Positions 47,901-64,000 of a stretch of 64,000 nucleotides of DNA are shown in pieces. The translations under genes were made by a program, and so were the position numbers. The notes under the pieces were generated by a model. The model saw only the letters and a program-made list of their open reading frames with translations, was not told the DNA's origin and did no database searches. Source of the DNA: Haliclona indistincta (taxonomy: Eukaryota > Porifera > Demospongiae > Haplosclerida > Chalinidae). The DNA is taken from assembly GCA_964017065.1 (NCBI GenBank), contig OZ024788.1:2575309-2639308 (forward strand), in the 5' to 3' direction. Numbering within the stretch: the first letter of the stretch is position 1; the number at the start of each line of letters is the position of its first letter.

Positions 47901-50900
47901 ATTTACGGTATCCACAGACAGATGGTGAGCTATAAAACATACTTAGACTATAGCTTAGTGGTATTAGCCAATCAGATTGTCCAGTTGCTTGGATCTAATG
48001 TAATCGTGCCACATGGTGCTAAAAAAAGATTACGGTTAATGCGCAGAATAATCAATAAAGTTTGCTATGGTAGATCTCTCTAGAGTATGGTTTAGTCGGT
48101 GTCAGAGTCGTCGAAGTCAGCTTGTTTGCACAGCTGAGCCACTGTACCACTGAGCAAAGCGTGACCCAGCGGGTTTAGGGTGTACCAACAGGTCTCAGTT
48201 GGAGAAAGCGATGGTTGCAGATAGAATGCGTTGTTTACTGGATCGTCAGGCCAAAGTTTCTTAAATAGAACGACGAAGCATCTCTCTGGGTTCTGTGTGT
48301 TGAAGTAGTGAACAACAACCTTAGGTATAGTTTTGCATCCCTGTAGACCACTATGATGGTTCGTGGTGGTGTCGTCGTGGTAGAGGAGATAAGATCACTC
48401 ACCTGGCTTTTCGATGACCTCAACTTGACAAGGTGAGTGTCCCATTAGGCGATGCACTCTCCCACTGCATAGTGTGAAGTACAGACCACTGTAAAACACT
48501 ACAGTGTCCAATAGCATCTTAGGTGTTTGGCACTTCCTAGCAAGCCTTTTAGCCCATAGCAAATCTTCAGTTAAAACTTTGGAATGCTTCTTTGCACCGC
48601 TCTGGAGCCTATTCATTTCTGTATCCAAGCCGTTGACTAAGACAGAACAACTAAGCGAGTCCAGTGTTGCTTTGCTTATTAGAATTTCGAATGGCTTGCG
48701 TCGTTTCTGTTCGCTGTTGCTATAGTCTAAATCAGTTGGACAGTGCATCCAATCAGATCTACTTGATTTAGAAGCCTTCGCGTCGTTGCCATAGCGTCGG
48801 CTCTCAGGCTTCTAAATCGCGTAGATCCTCGGATGCACTGTCTAACTATTATAAAGAAATTGCGTAACAAATTGTTTTCATGAAACAGATCATTCTACAG
48901 CAGCATCACTGGCTACAACACAAACTCCAGCACTGCAAGCACCAGCAGCACCGAAGACACCCGCTAAAGGTAAGACTGCATGATTGTTGCAAATTCAGTA
49001 TGTGTATTATTTATCAGTTTGTAGTATTATTCTATAACCCTAAAGCGTGCATAGCAGTATGTGCATAGCAATTCATACATGTCCGATACTGGCACAATCT
49101 GTACCATGCATCCTGCAATGAGATTGGTTCTCAATGACTCAAATATCTTGGGATGGTCTCAAGATGCCTCAAAATGAATTATACTCAGTAGTATAAATTA
49201 TACTCAGTAGTATCTTTTTTCCTTGATTTATGTAAACAAATTATACTCAGTAGTATGATAGTCTCAGAACATACGAAGTATCCTGGGATTCCTGGGGTTA
49301 GGATAAGTAGTCCTACTTAGTATGTGTAGTGTATCCCATGTCTAAGTATTCCTGGGACTAGGAAAAGTTGTACATGTAAATATCCCAGGTCCAAGTTTCC
49401 TGGGATTCCGAGGTTAGGACAACGAGTCCTAGTATGTGTAGTGTATCCTATATAGGTCCAAGCCACTATAAGTACATCCCGGTAATAATTGGGTATAAAT
49501 TTGTTCCCAGAAGTTTAGTCTACGGTTATGATCGTAGACTCATGCCCAGGCCTGCTAGGCAGACAGCTAGCTGGTACACAGTGTTTGTACTTGCTTTCCA
49601 AATCAGGATAAAACACAGAATGCTTAACTTAGCTATCCACGTGGCCATAGATTATATCACTTTTGCGAGGTTAAGGTGGCGGATGACCTAGTTAATGTTA
49701 TTTATGACTTTTGCAATTAGCTGTATTTTTCTAGCCAAGAATATTCATACACTCAGACAGAGTTGCTGTGTGCAGTTTGCTTGCCTGTCGATAGGCATAG
49801 AATTTCAGCAACGCATGCAGTGTTAGCCATCGCAGAGCGGTGATGTGCTCACCCTATGAAGACTAAGCATGCACAATCGATGGTAAACAATTTTTATTTA
49901 GTCATGTGAAAGGTATACGAAGCAAAAAACTGCTCAACAAGCAAGTTCGTCTGCCATCTGTGCGGGTATTGATGCAATGATTTCGCCGAGCACTGCTCAT
50001 ACGCGATATTACAGCTACGCAGGCTGTGCTGTCTGGCACCATATAGCTGTAATATCGCGTATGAGCAGTGCTCAGCCAAAATTCTCGTTCAAATAAGATT
50101 CATGTGAATGTATTATATCTGTGATCCGAAAGAATGTGGGCATGTCATTTTCAAGTAAGCACAGCGTTTTACACACTGATATTTCCCCTGGTGGGGAATT
50201 TTGTACGTTCAAAGACACTTAGATCTGCTCTTTGGCGTTACCCTGTAAGTGTAATACTATTCAGCATGCTTGAAAATTGTTATTAAATTAATTTGAATCA
50301 TTTTTCTAGATCTTCCAAAGCTAAATTTTGACCAACTTCCTATAATTGTCTAATTGCTAGTTTGTGTATCAAGATAACATACGTTGTGAGAATATCAAGC
50401 TAATGCTGTCTGTGCATAAATCCATAGTCTCCAGGTGCGTGTCCAGAAATGAGGAAAGGGAGGTGCGCCCGTGCAAAATCTAATTAACATTTATTCGTTA
50501 AATTACGTCATTTTCGTCACTATTTTTATGGTGCACCGGATTTGTTTATCGCTGAACTAATGGAAAAACAGCCTAAACTACCTTAGAGTGGGATATTGGC
50601 AGCTTCTAAGTTTGTTGCAATAAATAATAGTTAGACAGCGCATCCGAGGATCTACGCGATTTAGAAGCCCGAGAGCCGTTGCTATATAGCGTCCGAGCGT
50701 AGCGAGGGCGCTATGGTAATGGCGCGAGGGCTTCTACATCACGTAGATCCGATTGGATGGGCTGTCTAACTGATTTAGACCATAGCAACAGCAAACAGAA
50801 ACGACGCGAACGACGAGCAAGGACATGCGAGCGCTGTTAAAATTATTCAGTAGAACTCCGCGCACAGAACCGTAATCTGCGCCGTGTGGTGGGATTCCAT

Positions 50901-53660
50901 TATGAAGTCGCGGCAGTGGCGGGATTCCATTATGACATTTATAGACCCGCAGCTACGCAACCTGATTGGTCAACATCGCTTAGCTGTGGTCTAACATGTA
51001 GTTATGATAAATTTATAGGTATACTAATGCAATGAACTTCAATGCTGAGGGGGGTGCTAGAGCACCCGGAGCCCTATCGTGGAAACGCGCCTGCATGGTC
51101 TCAGTATGTTTGCATTTGCAAGCCATAAGCAATGGCTTTGAGAGAACAACCTATTGACCACTGATCATAATTCAAAGTGAAGCAGCTAGTTTTGCAAATA
51201 CCTTTACAGCGAAAGTTTTTGCAAGGGCATGCACTAAGTCAGGAATTTTATTTATGGATGTTTCATAAAATTAATGTAGTTCTCGTATATATGTAATATA
51301 TAAACCATGGCTTGGTGGTGTGTATGCCGAATATACCACCCGAGGAGGAAGTTTGCAGCCGAGATAAACCCCGAGCGAAGCGAGGGGTTTATCGAGGCTG
51401 CAAACTTCCGATGACCGAGACCGAGGGTGGTATATTCGGCATACACACCGACAAGCCATGGTTCATATGTTATATACCTTAGCGTGTGGGCGTCGCTTCT
51501 TGCTCGCGTTCGCGTGGATCTCGATTTAGCGGTGAGTCACGGGCCGAGAGGAGGCCCCAAGTGTGTACGCGTACCTGAGTAGAGTGTGTGGGAAAGACTT
51601 GCACAGCTTTGTGCTTCTAGAGCGAAAGAGCGATCGCCAAGTTTTACAAATTGTTCTTGCAATATTCAACATGACTTGGGCGGGGTTTGTCACATGCTTG
51701 CCAATTTAATACCCACTAGTGTCTGGATGATTGTACACTATAAATCTCAGCCACTTCTCAGCATCTTCGCCCTGCAATGGGGTGCTGCTAGTTGGGGATT
51801 GTCTTTGTTCACTCAATCCCAGGTCCGGATGTATTACGTCACGGGCAGGAAGCACGTGACATGCCCGCGCACGTGTACTATAATAGAATATTACTATAAA
51901 GCCTCGTTCCAAGGCAAAGCAAGCATCAGGTCTCGGTGGCACAGTGGGTAGGTGGTGTGCATGGCAGTGTGGTGTGCTGGGTTCAATCCCTCAGCAAGTG
52001 CTACTTTTTTTCACTAATAAAAACTGTTATTCAGACGCTAGCCTCCCGACGATCCTTAGTTAGGAAGACACTCCCGACGATCCTTAGTTAGGAAGACACT
52101 CCCGACGATCCTTAGTTAGGAAGACACTCCCGACTATCCTTAGTTAGGAAGACACTCCCGACGATCCTTAGTTAGGAAGACCCTCCCGACGATCCTTAGT
52201 TAGGAAGACCCTCCCGACGATCCTTAGTTAGTTAGGAAGACCCTCCCGACTTTGCGCAGTTAGGCGAAGTTTTTTAAGGTCTTGGGTTTAGTATTTAGTT
52301 TTGTTTAGCACGTGAATACCATAGCAACGAGTGTGACGTAATACATCCGGACCTGGGATTGAGTGAACAAAGCCAATCCCCTGCTAGTTGCAAGGCGAAT
52401 AACTTTCCGAGGATGCCGTCGTGCAACCTCAACCTGGTCACGTGACCAGGGCACACCTCTTGGTTAACCCCTTGAGGAGTGTATTTCTCATATACCACCA
52501 TGGTGGTATATATCGCATAATCTCCATGGTGGATTATGCGATATATACCACCATGGAGGTATATGAGAAATTCACTCTTCAATGGGTTAACTGAGGTGTG
52601 CACCATGGTGGGGAATATGACGAATATACCACCTGTGCCTTGTATGGGGACGCCCACACACTATGGTATATACTATAAAAGCCACTCACAAAAGTTTCTC
52701 CCACAAAACTCTCCTGCTGTATATGAAGTAACTACAGTATAACTGATTCATATTCCATACTATTGCAGCCTACACATGCATGTGTAGTTTGAGTGGTTTA
52801 GAAATTGTGTTTGGGGGCATATGCATAAGTATAATAAAATTAATTATTCATGAGAATTACATTATTTTAACTCTGGTGTATAAGACAGCCTCATGGCTAA
52901 ATATATTGTGGCCATCAAAATGCACTAGCGCAATGCCTATAGCCTGCGAGAGCTGGAGATCCATAGTGGAAAGTAAGATAACTTTCTTTTACGACAAAAG
53001 TGGACAGGCAATAGCCTCCTTTGCTTCAACGCTTATCACAAGAGGCACATGTATGTGACACATGGAGTATTATGTTTTCAACCAAGGTATAACAAAATCA
53101 GCTCCGAAAATCTGAACCTATATATGTATACATGTACCAAATTTATGATGTACTCGATTCTGAAGTCTAAACTTTCTCCAACAGTTGCAGTATTAATTAT
53201 TCCCTTCTTCCCCAGCAAACTAAGTGCTGACTACATGTACATTGTGTATTTCACATTAATAACAGTTTCACTATTCTATTGTAGGTGCCCCGCCCACACT
53301 ACTGAAGTTGAAAAAAATGAAAGGGGCTGATGGTAAACCTCTGAGGATTATTCAAACGATTGCTACTCATGACTACACAACATTCGGTATGTATCTCTTA
53401 CAAGATGAGAATGGAGAAGAAGTTGATCTCATTGAGAAGAACCATATCAGTAAAGGTGCTGAGGGTGTCACACGAGCCATCCTCCAGAAATGGCTGACAA
53501 GAGGTGCACCTACTCGTACATATCAACACTTGATAGAGTGTCTCAGACAGTCTGAACTGGTTGCACTTGCTGACCTCATTGAAAACACAAGGTATGCTAC
53601 CAACATACATGTCAATTCTACTCATAATTTTCCTCTTTCTTTATGCCTAATAGATTGTGA
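32970..53660 (+). CDS. Gene A2: CARD-death-ankyrin-coiled coil-ZU5-death domain protein, 39 exons
   Basis: Hand-spliced paralogue of A1, 1635 aa, all GT-AG, phases consistent. Exons: 32970-33084, 33139-33459, 33515-33565, 33625-33861, 33913-34152, 34209-34270, 36874-36977, 37030-37063, 37113-37271, 37327-37425, 37476-37574, 37626-37736, 37810-37914, 37966-38064, 38116-38214, 38262-38357, 38414-38527, 38583-38681, 38733-38816, 38868-38942, 39004-39045, 39099-39245, 39275-39358, 40942-41109, 41585-41615, 41660-41746, 41794-41862, 46054-46113, 46164-46352, 46408-46464, 46518-46667, 46725-46763, 46822-46884, 46899-47494, 47544-47693, 47747-47924, 48889-48969, 53285-53591, 53654-53660. Domains: CARD 39-146, death domain 242-322, ankyrin 442-715, coiled coil 1011-1176, ZU5 1197-1395, C-terminal death domain 1532-1635. 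It lacks the P-loop, Pro/Thr exons and transmembrane segment of A1. The first 25 codons differ from A1. The frame is intact, which suggests function is kept. If the last intron is retained, translation would run to 53772. Confidence 0.72.
34391..36340. mobile_element. About 1.95-kb composite transposon insertion in A2 intron 6
   Basis: A1 shows the uninterrupted intron (near 5475). Inner inverted arms at 34453-34495 and 36258-36300 share ATATTGACGGTATTGTGCTG. Nested inside are the hairpin MITE copy (35371-35953, -) and a TTAAGGTGGCGGTATACC terminus at about 34860. Exact ends are uncertain. Confidence 0.6.
39363..39640 (+). repeat. Expanded minisatellite in A2 intron 23
   Basis: Regular units around GTACAATGGTATAATGGTAA, about ten copies, longer and more homogeneous than the A1 counterpart at 8439-8640. 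This suggests expansion after duplication. Confidence 0.85.
39633..40856. mobile_element. 1.2-kb insertion splitting the A2 minisatellite, with retroposon-like end and long hairpin
   Basis: The left end is a minus-strand member of the CTACYR-hairpin family (39633 to about 39790). The right part is an inverted repeat of about 160 bp per arm, 40440-40605 and 40690-40855 (CACTGATGTAGGGATCTATG / inverse), around a loop of about 85 bp. The sequence between (39800-40430) has no recognisable feature. Confidence 0.6.
41110..41584. mobile_element. A2 intron 24 insertion containing a CCGAG-punctuated inverted repeat (41251-41352)
   Basis: An unrelated 421-bp MITE occupies the same point in A1. GGTTATACACCGAGG and CCGAGGTTTATAACC form the outer arms, with GAG marks reading the same way on both. 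Further ACCGAGG units lie between. The ends of the insertion are not defined. Confidence 0.5.
42297..42858. mobile_element. TIR element with imperfect inverted ends of about 75 bp
   Basis: Left CGCCCAGCTTAGCCTCGTCC and right GATGAGGCTACGCCCA are inverses. Inside, GGAACGAAACRGC and AAAATTGGGC recur in inverse order. No ORF of note. Confidence 0.6.
43440..44112. mobile_element. Fold-back element with about 240-bp arms, TTAAGGTGGCGG terminus
   Basis: The arms 43498-43735 and 43874-44112 are inverse copies, including GTTGCACAATATTCTACACC, about 115 bp apart. The same 70-codon frame can be read out of each arm on opposite strands, which is a by-product of the palindrome. The TTAAGGTGGCGG terminus also occurs at about 34860 and about 49670. 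Confidence 0.65.
44281..45690 (-). mobile_element. BEL/Pao LTR-retrotransposon remnant (integrase region)
   Basis: On the minus strand, frames at 45350-44839 and 44734-44282 read as BEL/Pao integrase (for example KVGVDYARPVLVKYG and CLFVSLTVKAVHLEVVS) and the following DUF5641-type tail (WQRWSSDYLTSINKYSKWKH). Another piece, with WWNGPTWLRSES, is readable near 45560. The frame is broken by shifts and by a retroposon-like insertion at 45170-45328. No LTRs were found. It is dead. Confidence 0.8.
45170..45328 (+). mobile_element. CTACYR-hairpin retroposon-like element, copy X2
   Basis: About 160 bp, sharing its body with 39633-39790 (opposite strand) and partly 50155-50240. It ends CAACCCTACATA, then the hairpin GGGAGGCA-CTACCG-TGCCTCCC, then TAATA. 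Confidence 0.65.
46899..47924 (+). other. ZU5 and UPA-like exons of gene A2
   Basis: Same exon structure as A1 16564-17584. The core is GYGFFVEVPEGAVPPGVTV (preceded by WPS). Differences from A1 are scattered and mostly conservative, consistent with constraint on both copies. Confidence 0.8.
48093..48845 (-). mobile_element. Crypton-like DUF3504 tyrosine-recombinase remnant with terminal palindrome
   Basis: Minus strand. An ATG at 48748 opens a frame with LLDTVVFYSGLYFTLCSGRV and HRLMGHSPCQVEVIEKPGE. After a single in-frame TGA it continues SYLLYHDDTTTNHHSG, CKTIPKVVVHYFNTQNPERC and LNPLGHALLSGTVAQLCKQA to a TAA near 48094. This matches DUF3504, the Crypton-derived recombinase-like domain also found in KIAA1958 and ZMYM proteins. 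The start codon lies inside a palindrome (48737-48845) of the CCGAG type, whose arm GTTAGACAGTGCATCC is shared with 50630-50770. It looks inactivated by one nonsense change (likely CGA to TGA). Confidence 0.75.
50630..50995. mobile_element. Non-autonomous element with punctuated palindrome, related to the DUF3504 element
   Basis: It starts GTTAGACAGCGCATCCGAGG, with a palindrome to 50770 whose centre is CCGAGCGTAGCGAGGG. Then AACTGATTTAGACCATAGCA and following bases match the sequence downstream of the palindrome in the DUF3504 element. It ends CTGATTGGTCAACATCG...GTGGTCTAAC. The same end motif closes the element at 62383-63000. Confidence 0.75.
51303..51463. repeat. 161-bp CCGAG-punctuated palindrome
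   Basis: The outer arms are AACCATGGCTTG...GCCGAATATACCACCC and inverse; the centre is CCCCGAGCGAAGCGAGGGG. GAG marks separate paired segments on both arms and read in the same direction. Confidence 0.85.
51925..52011 (+). mobile_element. tRNA-like SINE head with Pol III promoter boxes
   Basis: A box TGGCACAGTGGGTAGG at 51937-51952 and B box GGTTCAATCCC at 51980-51990 are correctly spaced (28 nt apart) and followed by a T7 run at 52005-52011, a Pol III terminator. The cloverleaf is poor (weak acceptor stem), so I call a tRNA-derived SINE or tRNA pseudogene, not a working tRNA. Confidence 0.65.
52043..52251 (+). repeat. 28-bp minisatellite, eight copies
   Basis: Units of CCCGACGATCCTTAGTTAGG plus AAGACACT/AAGACCCT. 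The copies are nearly identical, so the array is recent. Confidence 0.95.
52451..52601. repeat. 151-bp palindrome punctuated by CCATGG
   Basis: Arms start GCACACCTC...GGTTAAC and close with the inverse. Inside are nested TATACCACCATGGTGGTATA units and a central CTCCATGGTGG. It can form one long hairpin or several small ones. Confidence 0.8.
53285..53660 (+). other. C-terminal death domain of A2 (unlike that of A1)
   Basis: The exon encodes IIQTIATHDYTTFGMYLLQD (helices 1-2), ILQKWLTRGAPTRTYQHLIE (conserved Trp, helices 4-5) and LVALADLIEN. A 7-nt terminal coding piece adds the stop at 53658-53660. There is no membrane segment. The sequence differs from the A1 terminal death domain, though downstream sequence is again homologous between blocks (22136 and 53706). 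Confidence 0.75.
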
Positions 53661-53798
53661 GGATACAAGAAACACAGACAATAGACCATATTATTTCAAC
53701 ATCTGGCACAGTTTAAATTCACTTCCATTTCAACACTCCACTTCTATCATAAATTTTTTTAAACTTTGTTGACTTTTTAATAGTGTAAAGTAATAATG

Positions 53799-61123
<7,325 letters not shown>

Positions 61124-61424
61124 TAGCAACGGAGCTGTTGCAACAAAGACGCTCAGCTCTGCAGCAGCAAAAGGTGGAGCTGGCCAGCCAATAATAGAGA
61201 CCACGCCTTCTTAATAACTTAACCTGTGAAGAACCCGCCAGTTACTGCACATGGTCGACGCGAGTGGGGCGTGCTAAAGTCTTGGCGCTAGAGAGAGACG
61301 CCTCTAAACAAGAAGACACCACTGTAGCTGAAATATTACCAGTTGCAAGGTGCAGTGACCATAGATTTAAATTTTGGCGGGATCTTATCAGATTTTTGTT
61401 AGCTTCTCACACAAAATCGTGAAA
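61124..61424. promoter_or_regulatory. Divergent TERB1/API5 promoter region, copy 2
   Basis: Nearly identical to 26802-27104, including TTTTGGCGGGA at 61372-61382. Conservation follows from the recent duplication, so it is weak evidence of function by itself. Confidence 0.45.
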
Positions 61425-64000
61425 ATGGACAGTGGAGGGGTGGAAGAATTGTACAGAAACTATGGCATCCTCGCTGATGCAAAGGACAATGCTGGAGAGG
61501 TGAGTATTTTCTGTGAATAGTGTGAAAAATAGCTTGTGGATACCATTTTACAGAAAATGAAATTTGTTCTATTTAGTGCTCACTCTCTGCGTTTAAATTT
61601 TATTTTCCAGCACCAAGAAGCATATGAGTGTATTCTAGCAGCATCCAAAGGGACTGGTGGAGAGAAGAGGCTTGCAGCTGGCTTCATTACAAAGTTCCTC
61701 TCCTACTTTCCTGAGATGACAGAGAAGCCAATGAACGCTTTACTAGACTTAGTTGTTGATGAAGACACAATGGTAACAAGTGGGTGTGGTCTGATATTTA
61801 CTAGGTGTGGTCTGTATGTGTTCTATAGATCAGGAGATGTGCCATCAAGGGTCTACCCAGCCTGTGCAAAGGACCAGATGAAGCTCTGCTGTGCACTAAA
61901 GTCGCTGATGTACTGACCCAGCTTCTTGTGACTGGTGAGCTAGCCATTGTCTTGATTCTACCCTACATGCATTGCTTCAGTTGTTGATTGATGTACATGT
62001 GTGCCAGTGATGATTTTAATATTCAAGTAACTATCCAACATTTGTTGGACATGATTACAACTTTGCGGTCTCACTGAAGGCACTTTATACTTGAAAATAT
62101 TTACTTTGTACAAGAGAATGCCTCAAAATTAGTTGTTTTTGTCACTTTTTCAGAGGATGCTGTTGATTTGGGTCTTGTCAAGACAGCAATGTCCACTGTA
62201 CTACAGCTCAATACAGCAGGTAGTGTATTGTGTCTTCATAAGCCAGTGATTATCTTGTTCTAAGTAACTTATCCTCCGTTGGTTGGATGTGATTACAACT
62301 TTGCGGTCTCACTGAGGCACTGTCTGTGTAGAGATACATTTGTATTGTTACTCCTAAAGTATTTGACTTCTTCTCCGTATAGGTTAGAGACCGAGGCCAA
62401 GGGATCTACGCGGTATAGAAACCCGAGGAAGCCATATAGAACCCGAGCGCGTAGCGCGAGGGTTCTATGGCGACGCAAGGGTTTCTATACCGCGTAGATC
62501 CCGTTGGCCGAGGTCTCTAACCGGCTTAGAGTATAGCAACCGTTGCTATCCAACAAGGAATTTTCGACGCTGCGCAAATGTTTTGTAAAGAACACGGCCT
62601 TACTTCAGCGATGGGAAAACACAAGCGAGTTTAGCTAGAGTACGTCGCTAAACGGCTTTCCATGTCTTGTTACACCTTGCTGGTTCTCTGTCTCGTCTCC
62701 TACCGTCCTTCCGCCATCGCTTTAGCGTCTGCTAGTGGCTTTCTGACGCAACAAAAAGTTAGTTTCTGGAACTCACTCACGCTCACACGTGTACAAGCCT
62801 CGCATCATGTTGTTCTTGCAATAACAATTTTATGGCTTGTTATGAATGCACTCTCACTAAGCAAACTGTGGTCTATCTGTTCGCGGAATTACTCTATCTG
62901 TTCGCGGATGGACTCTATCTGTTCGCGGATGGTCTCTACAGCAAATAGATCCTCGGATCTAATAAATCTGATTGGTCAATAACATTGAGCTATACTCTAA
63001 TTACCATTATTCCTTCTCAAGGTGCTCTTAGTGGTATATTTGATCAGATCATGGGAGGTAGTGATTCAGTGAGGGAGAAGGGTATAGAGTATGTCAGTGT
63101 ATCACTGATGGACATGAGACACAAACTCTTCATACCATCTCTAGAGAATGAACAGTGCCTCGTGGAACTGGTCAAAAAGGTCAGTTTTGCACCTCAAGTT
63201 CCGCATCAAATTCATGCATTTTTCTGAACACAAACTTCACAAATTGTAGATAAATTTATTTTTATTTAATGCTTGCCATCTTGTTTTCCACCCAACCCTA
63301 AATATGCCACGTCTACTGCGTGGCATAATAGATAAATTTACTGGCATGACAAGCATTTTTATTATGGCTACTAACTTTGTTGTTCTCTTTCACTAGGTGT
63401 TAGTAGATGTGTCAGGAGATGAGTTTGAGTCTTTCATGGAGATACTCAACAAGATGCAGCACCTCTCAACAAGTGAGGGATCACAACAAGTGATTGATAT
63501 TATCAGTGAGCAAGCTGAGCTGGAGGAGGAGTTTCAGGTATACACAGAGGCCTACTTCAAAGAACATTGTTTTTACAGTGTGTTTATTTCTAGGCTGAGA
63601 ATACTGAATCAGTAGACAGGTTCTCAGTGTGCTTCAGAATGGCTTTGAAATTTTCCAAGGTCAGTATGGTAGCCTCATTACTACTAGCCCTTGTTATGGT
63701 ATTGTGTAAGCTTTAGTCTGCTTCATAATATTTGTCAGTGATGATACAACTTCTCTCGGCTAACTATCCAGTCACCTGGAGATGATTATAACTTACTCTG
63801 AGGTATATGATGTGGTTACATGTAATTTTACAGTGTTGCTGTGCTAGTAAGCTGTAGCTAACCCTCTCCTTCCTTTCTTTCTCACAGAAAGGTGGCTCTC
63901 TTGCTCGTTTCATCCAGTATGTGTGTCAGCAAGTTCTTCCTCTCTTCTCAGTCACTGCAGACAAGCAGGGTCGATACGAGATAGTCCAGCTGCTAGCCGA
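61425..64000 (+). CDS. API5: API5 copy 2, partial at right edge
   Basis: Exons: 61425-61499, 61611-61772, 61829-61934, 62154-62219, 63022-63179, 63397-63537, 63594-63659, 63888 to the window end. All phases agree and no stop is present. The start is ATG (61425-61427) with MDSGGVEELYRNYGILADAK, close to the conserved API5 N terminus; then EKRLAAGFITKFLSYFPEM, IRRCAIKG after a 56-bp intron, LVDVSGDEFESFMEILNKM and FIQYVCQQVLPLFSV. This is the HEAT/ARM scaffold of an anti-apoptotic nuclear factor. It is probably the working copy of the pair; the 3' half lies outside the window. Intron 4 holds a 618-bp element and intron 5 a 70-bp retroposon-like insertion. Confidence 0.9.
62383..63000. mobile_element. 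618-bp element with CCGAG-punctuated palindrome, in API5 copy 2 intron 4
   Basis: The copy 1 intron lacks it (near 28067). Its left end is a palindrome (62383-62523; arms GGTTAGAGACCGAGG and CCGAGGTCTCTAACC, centre CCCGAGCGCGTAGCGCGAGG). Its right end CTGATTGGTCAATAACATTG...TACTCTAA matches that of 50630-50995. A 16-bp CTATCTGTTCGCGGAT unit repeats three times at 62874-62930. Confidence 0.8.
63259..63328 (+). mobile_element. 70-bp CTACYR-hairpin retroposon-like insertion, copy X4
   Basis: Flanked by the 12-bp duplication TAGATAAATTTA (63247-63258 and 63329-63340); copy 1 has one (about 28332). It contains CCATCTTGTTTTCC, CAACCCTAAATA, then the hairpin TGCCACG-TCTACTG-CGTGGCA and a TAA tail. 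Confidence 0.75.

Larger units (their letters stand above)
51800..52365. mobile_element. Element carrying inverted CCAGGTCCGGATGTATTACG arms, enclosing the SINE and minisatellite
   Basis: CACTCAATCCCAGGTCCGGA (51808-51827 onward) recurs in inverse at about 52325-52370, each adjoined by CACGTG-containing sequence. The tRNA-like sequence and 28-bp minisatellite lie between the arms. True ends not defined. Confidence 0.5.
48970..53284. other. A2 penultimate long intron: repeats only
   Basis: Contents: 49190-49450 tandem TATACTCAGTAGTAT and GGTCCAAGT-type units; 49500-50090 shared with A1 (19180-19760); 50155-50240 partial retroposon-like family; elements at 50630-50995, 51303-51463, 51925-52011, 52043-52251 and 52451-52601 (listed). 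52680-53280 is AT-rich with no recognisable feature. Confidence 0.55.

Noticed and set aside
51925..52000. Functional tRNA gene
   Set aside because: A and B boxes are good but the acceptor and anticodon stems do not pair convincingly; SINE is the better reading.

Overview
This window is animal nuclear DNA: many short GT-AG introns, metazoan signalling domains and a dense load of small transposons. It most likely comes from a demosponge such as Amphimedon. That guess rests on the expanded CARD/death/ankyrin/ZU5 gene family and the transposon style, not on a database match.

The window holds two tandem copies of a block of about 29.6 kb. Each copy has three genes in the same order: (A, +) a very large CARD - death domain - ankyrin - coiled coil - ZU5 - death domain protein; (B, -) a TERB1-like meiotic telomere-bouquet protein with ARM repeats, coiled coil, Cys/His cluster and C-terminal telobox Myb; (C, +) API5. 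Block 1 spans about 3.4-30.0 kb. Block 2 spans about 33.0 kb to the right edge, where API5 runs off. B and C are divergent over a promoter of about 300 bp; A and B are convergent.

The copies have drifted. Both A genes can be spliced into full-length frames (1935 and 1635 codons by my exon model). A1 alone has a P-loop exon, two Pro/Thr-rich exons and a transmembrane segment followed by one death domain; A2 ends in a different death domain. B1 is a pseudogene with a MITE in an exon and two 4-bp frameshifts. B2 is nearly intact, with one apparent 1-bp frameshift and a 2.9-kb transposon insertion, holding a 200-N gap, in intron 1. C1 is a pseudogene with a lost start codon, a nonsense codon and a duplicated exon pair; C2 is open to the window edge.

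Left of block 1 (1-2072, -) is a Helitron-type ORF with an OTU protease domain. Introns and the inter-block spacer (30.0-32.97 kb) are filled with MITEs, fold-back elements, a BEL/Pao remnant, a Crypton-like DUF3504 recombinase remnant, a tRNA-like SINE, minisatellites and long microsatellites.

Two repeat patterns look unusual. One is a set of long palindromes broken up by same-strand CCGAG marks, one of which abuts the DUF3504 recombinase gene. The other is a small retroposon-like family whose 3' hairpin keeps its loop while its stem changes with compensation.
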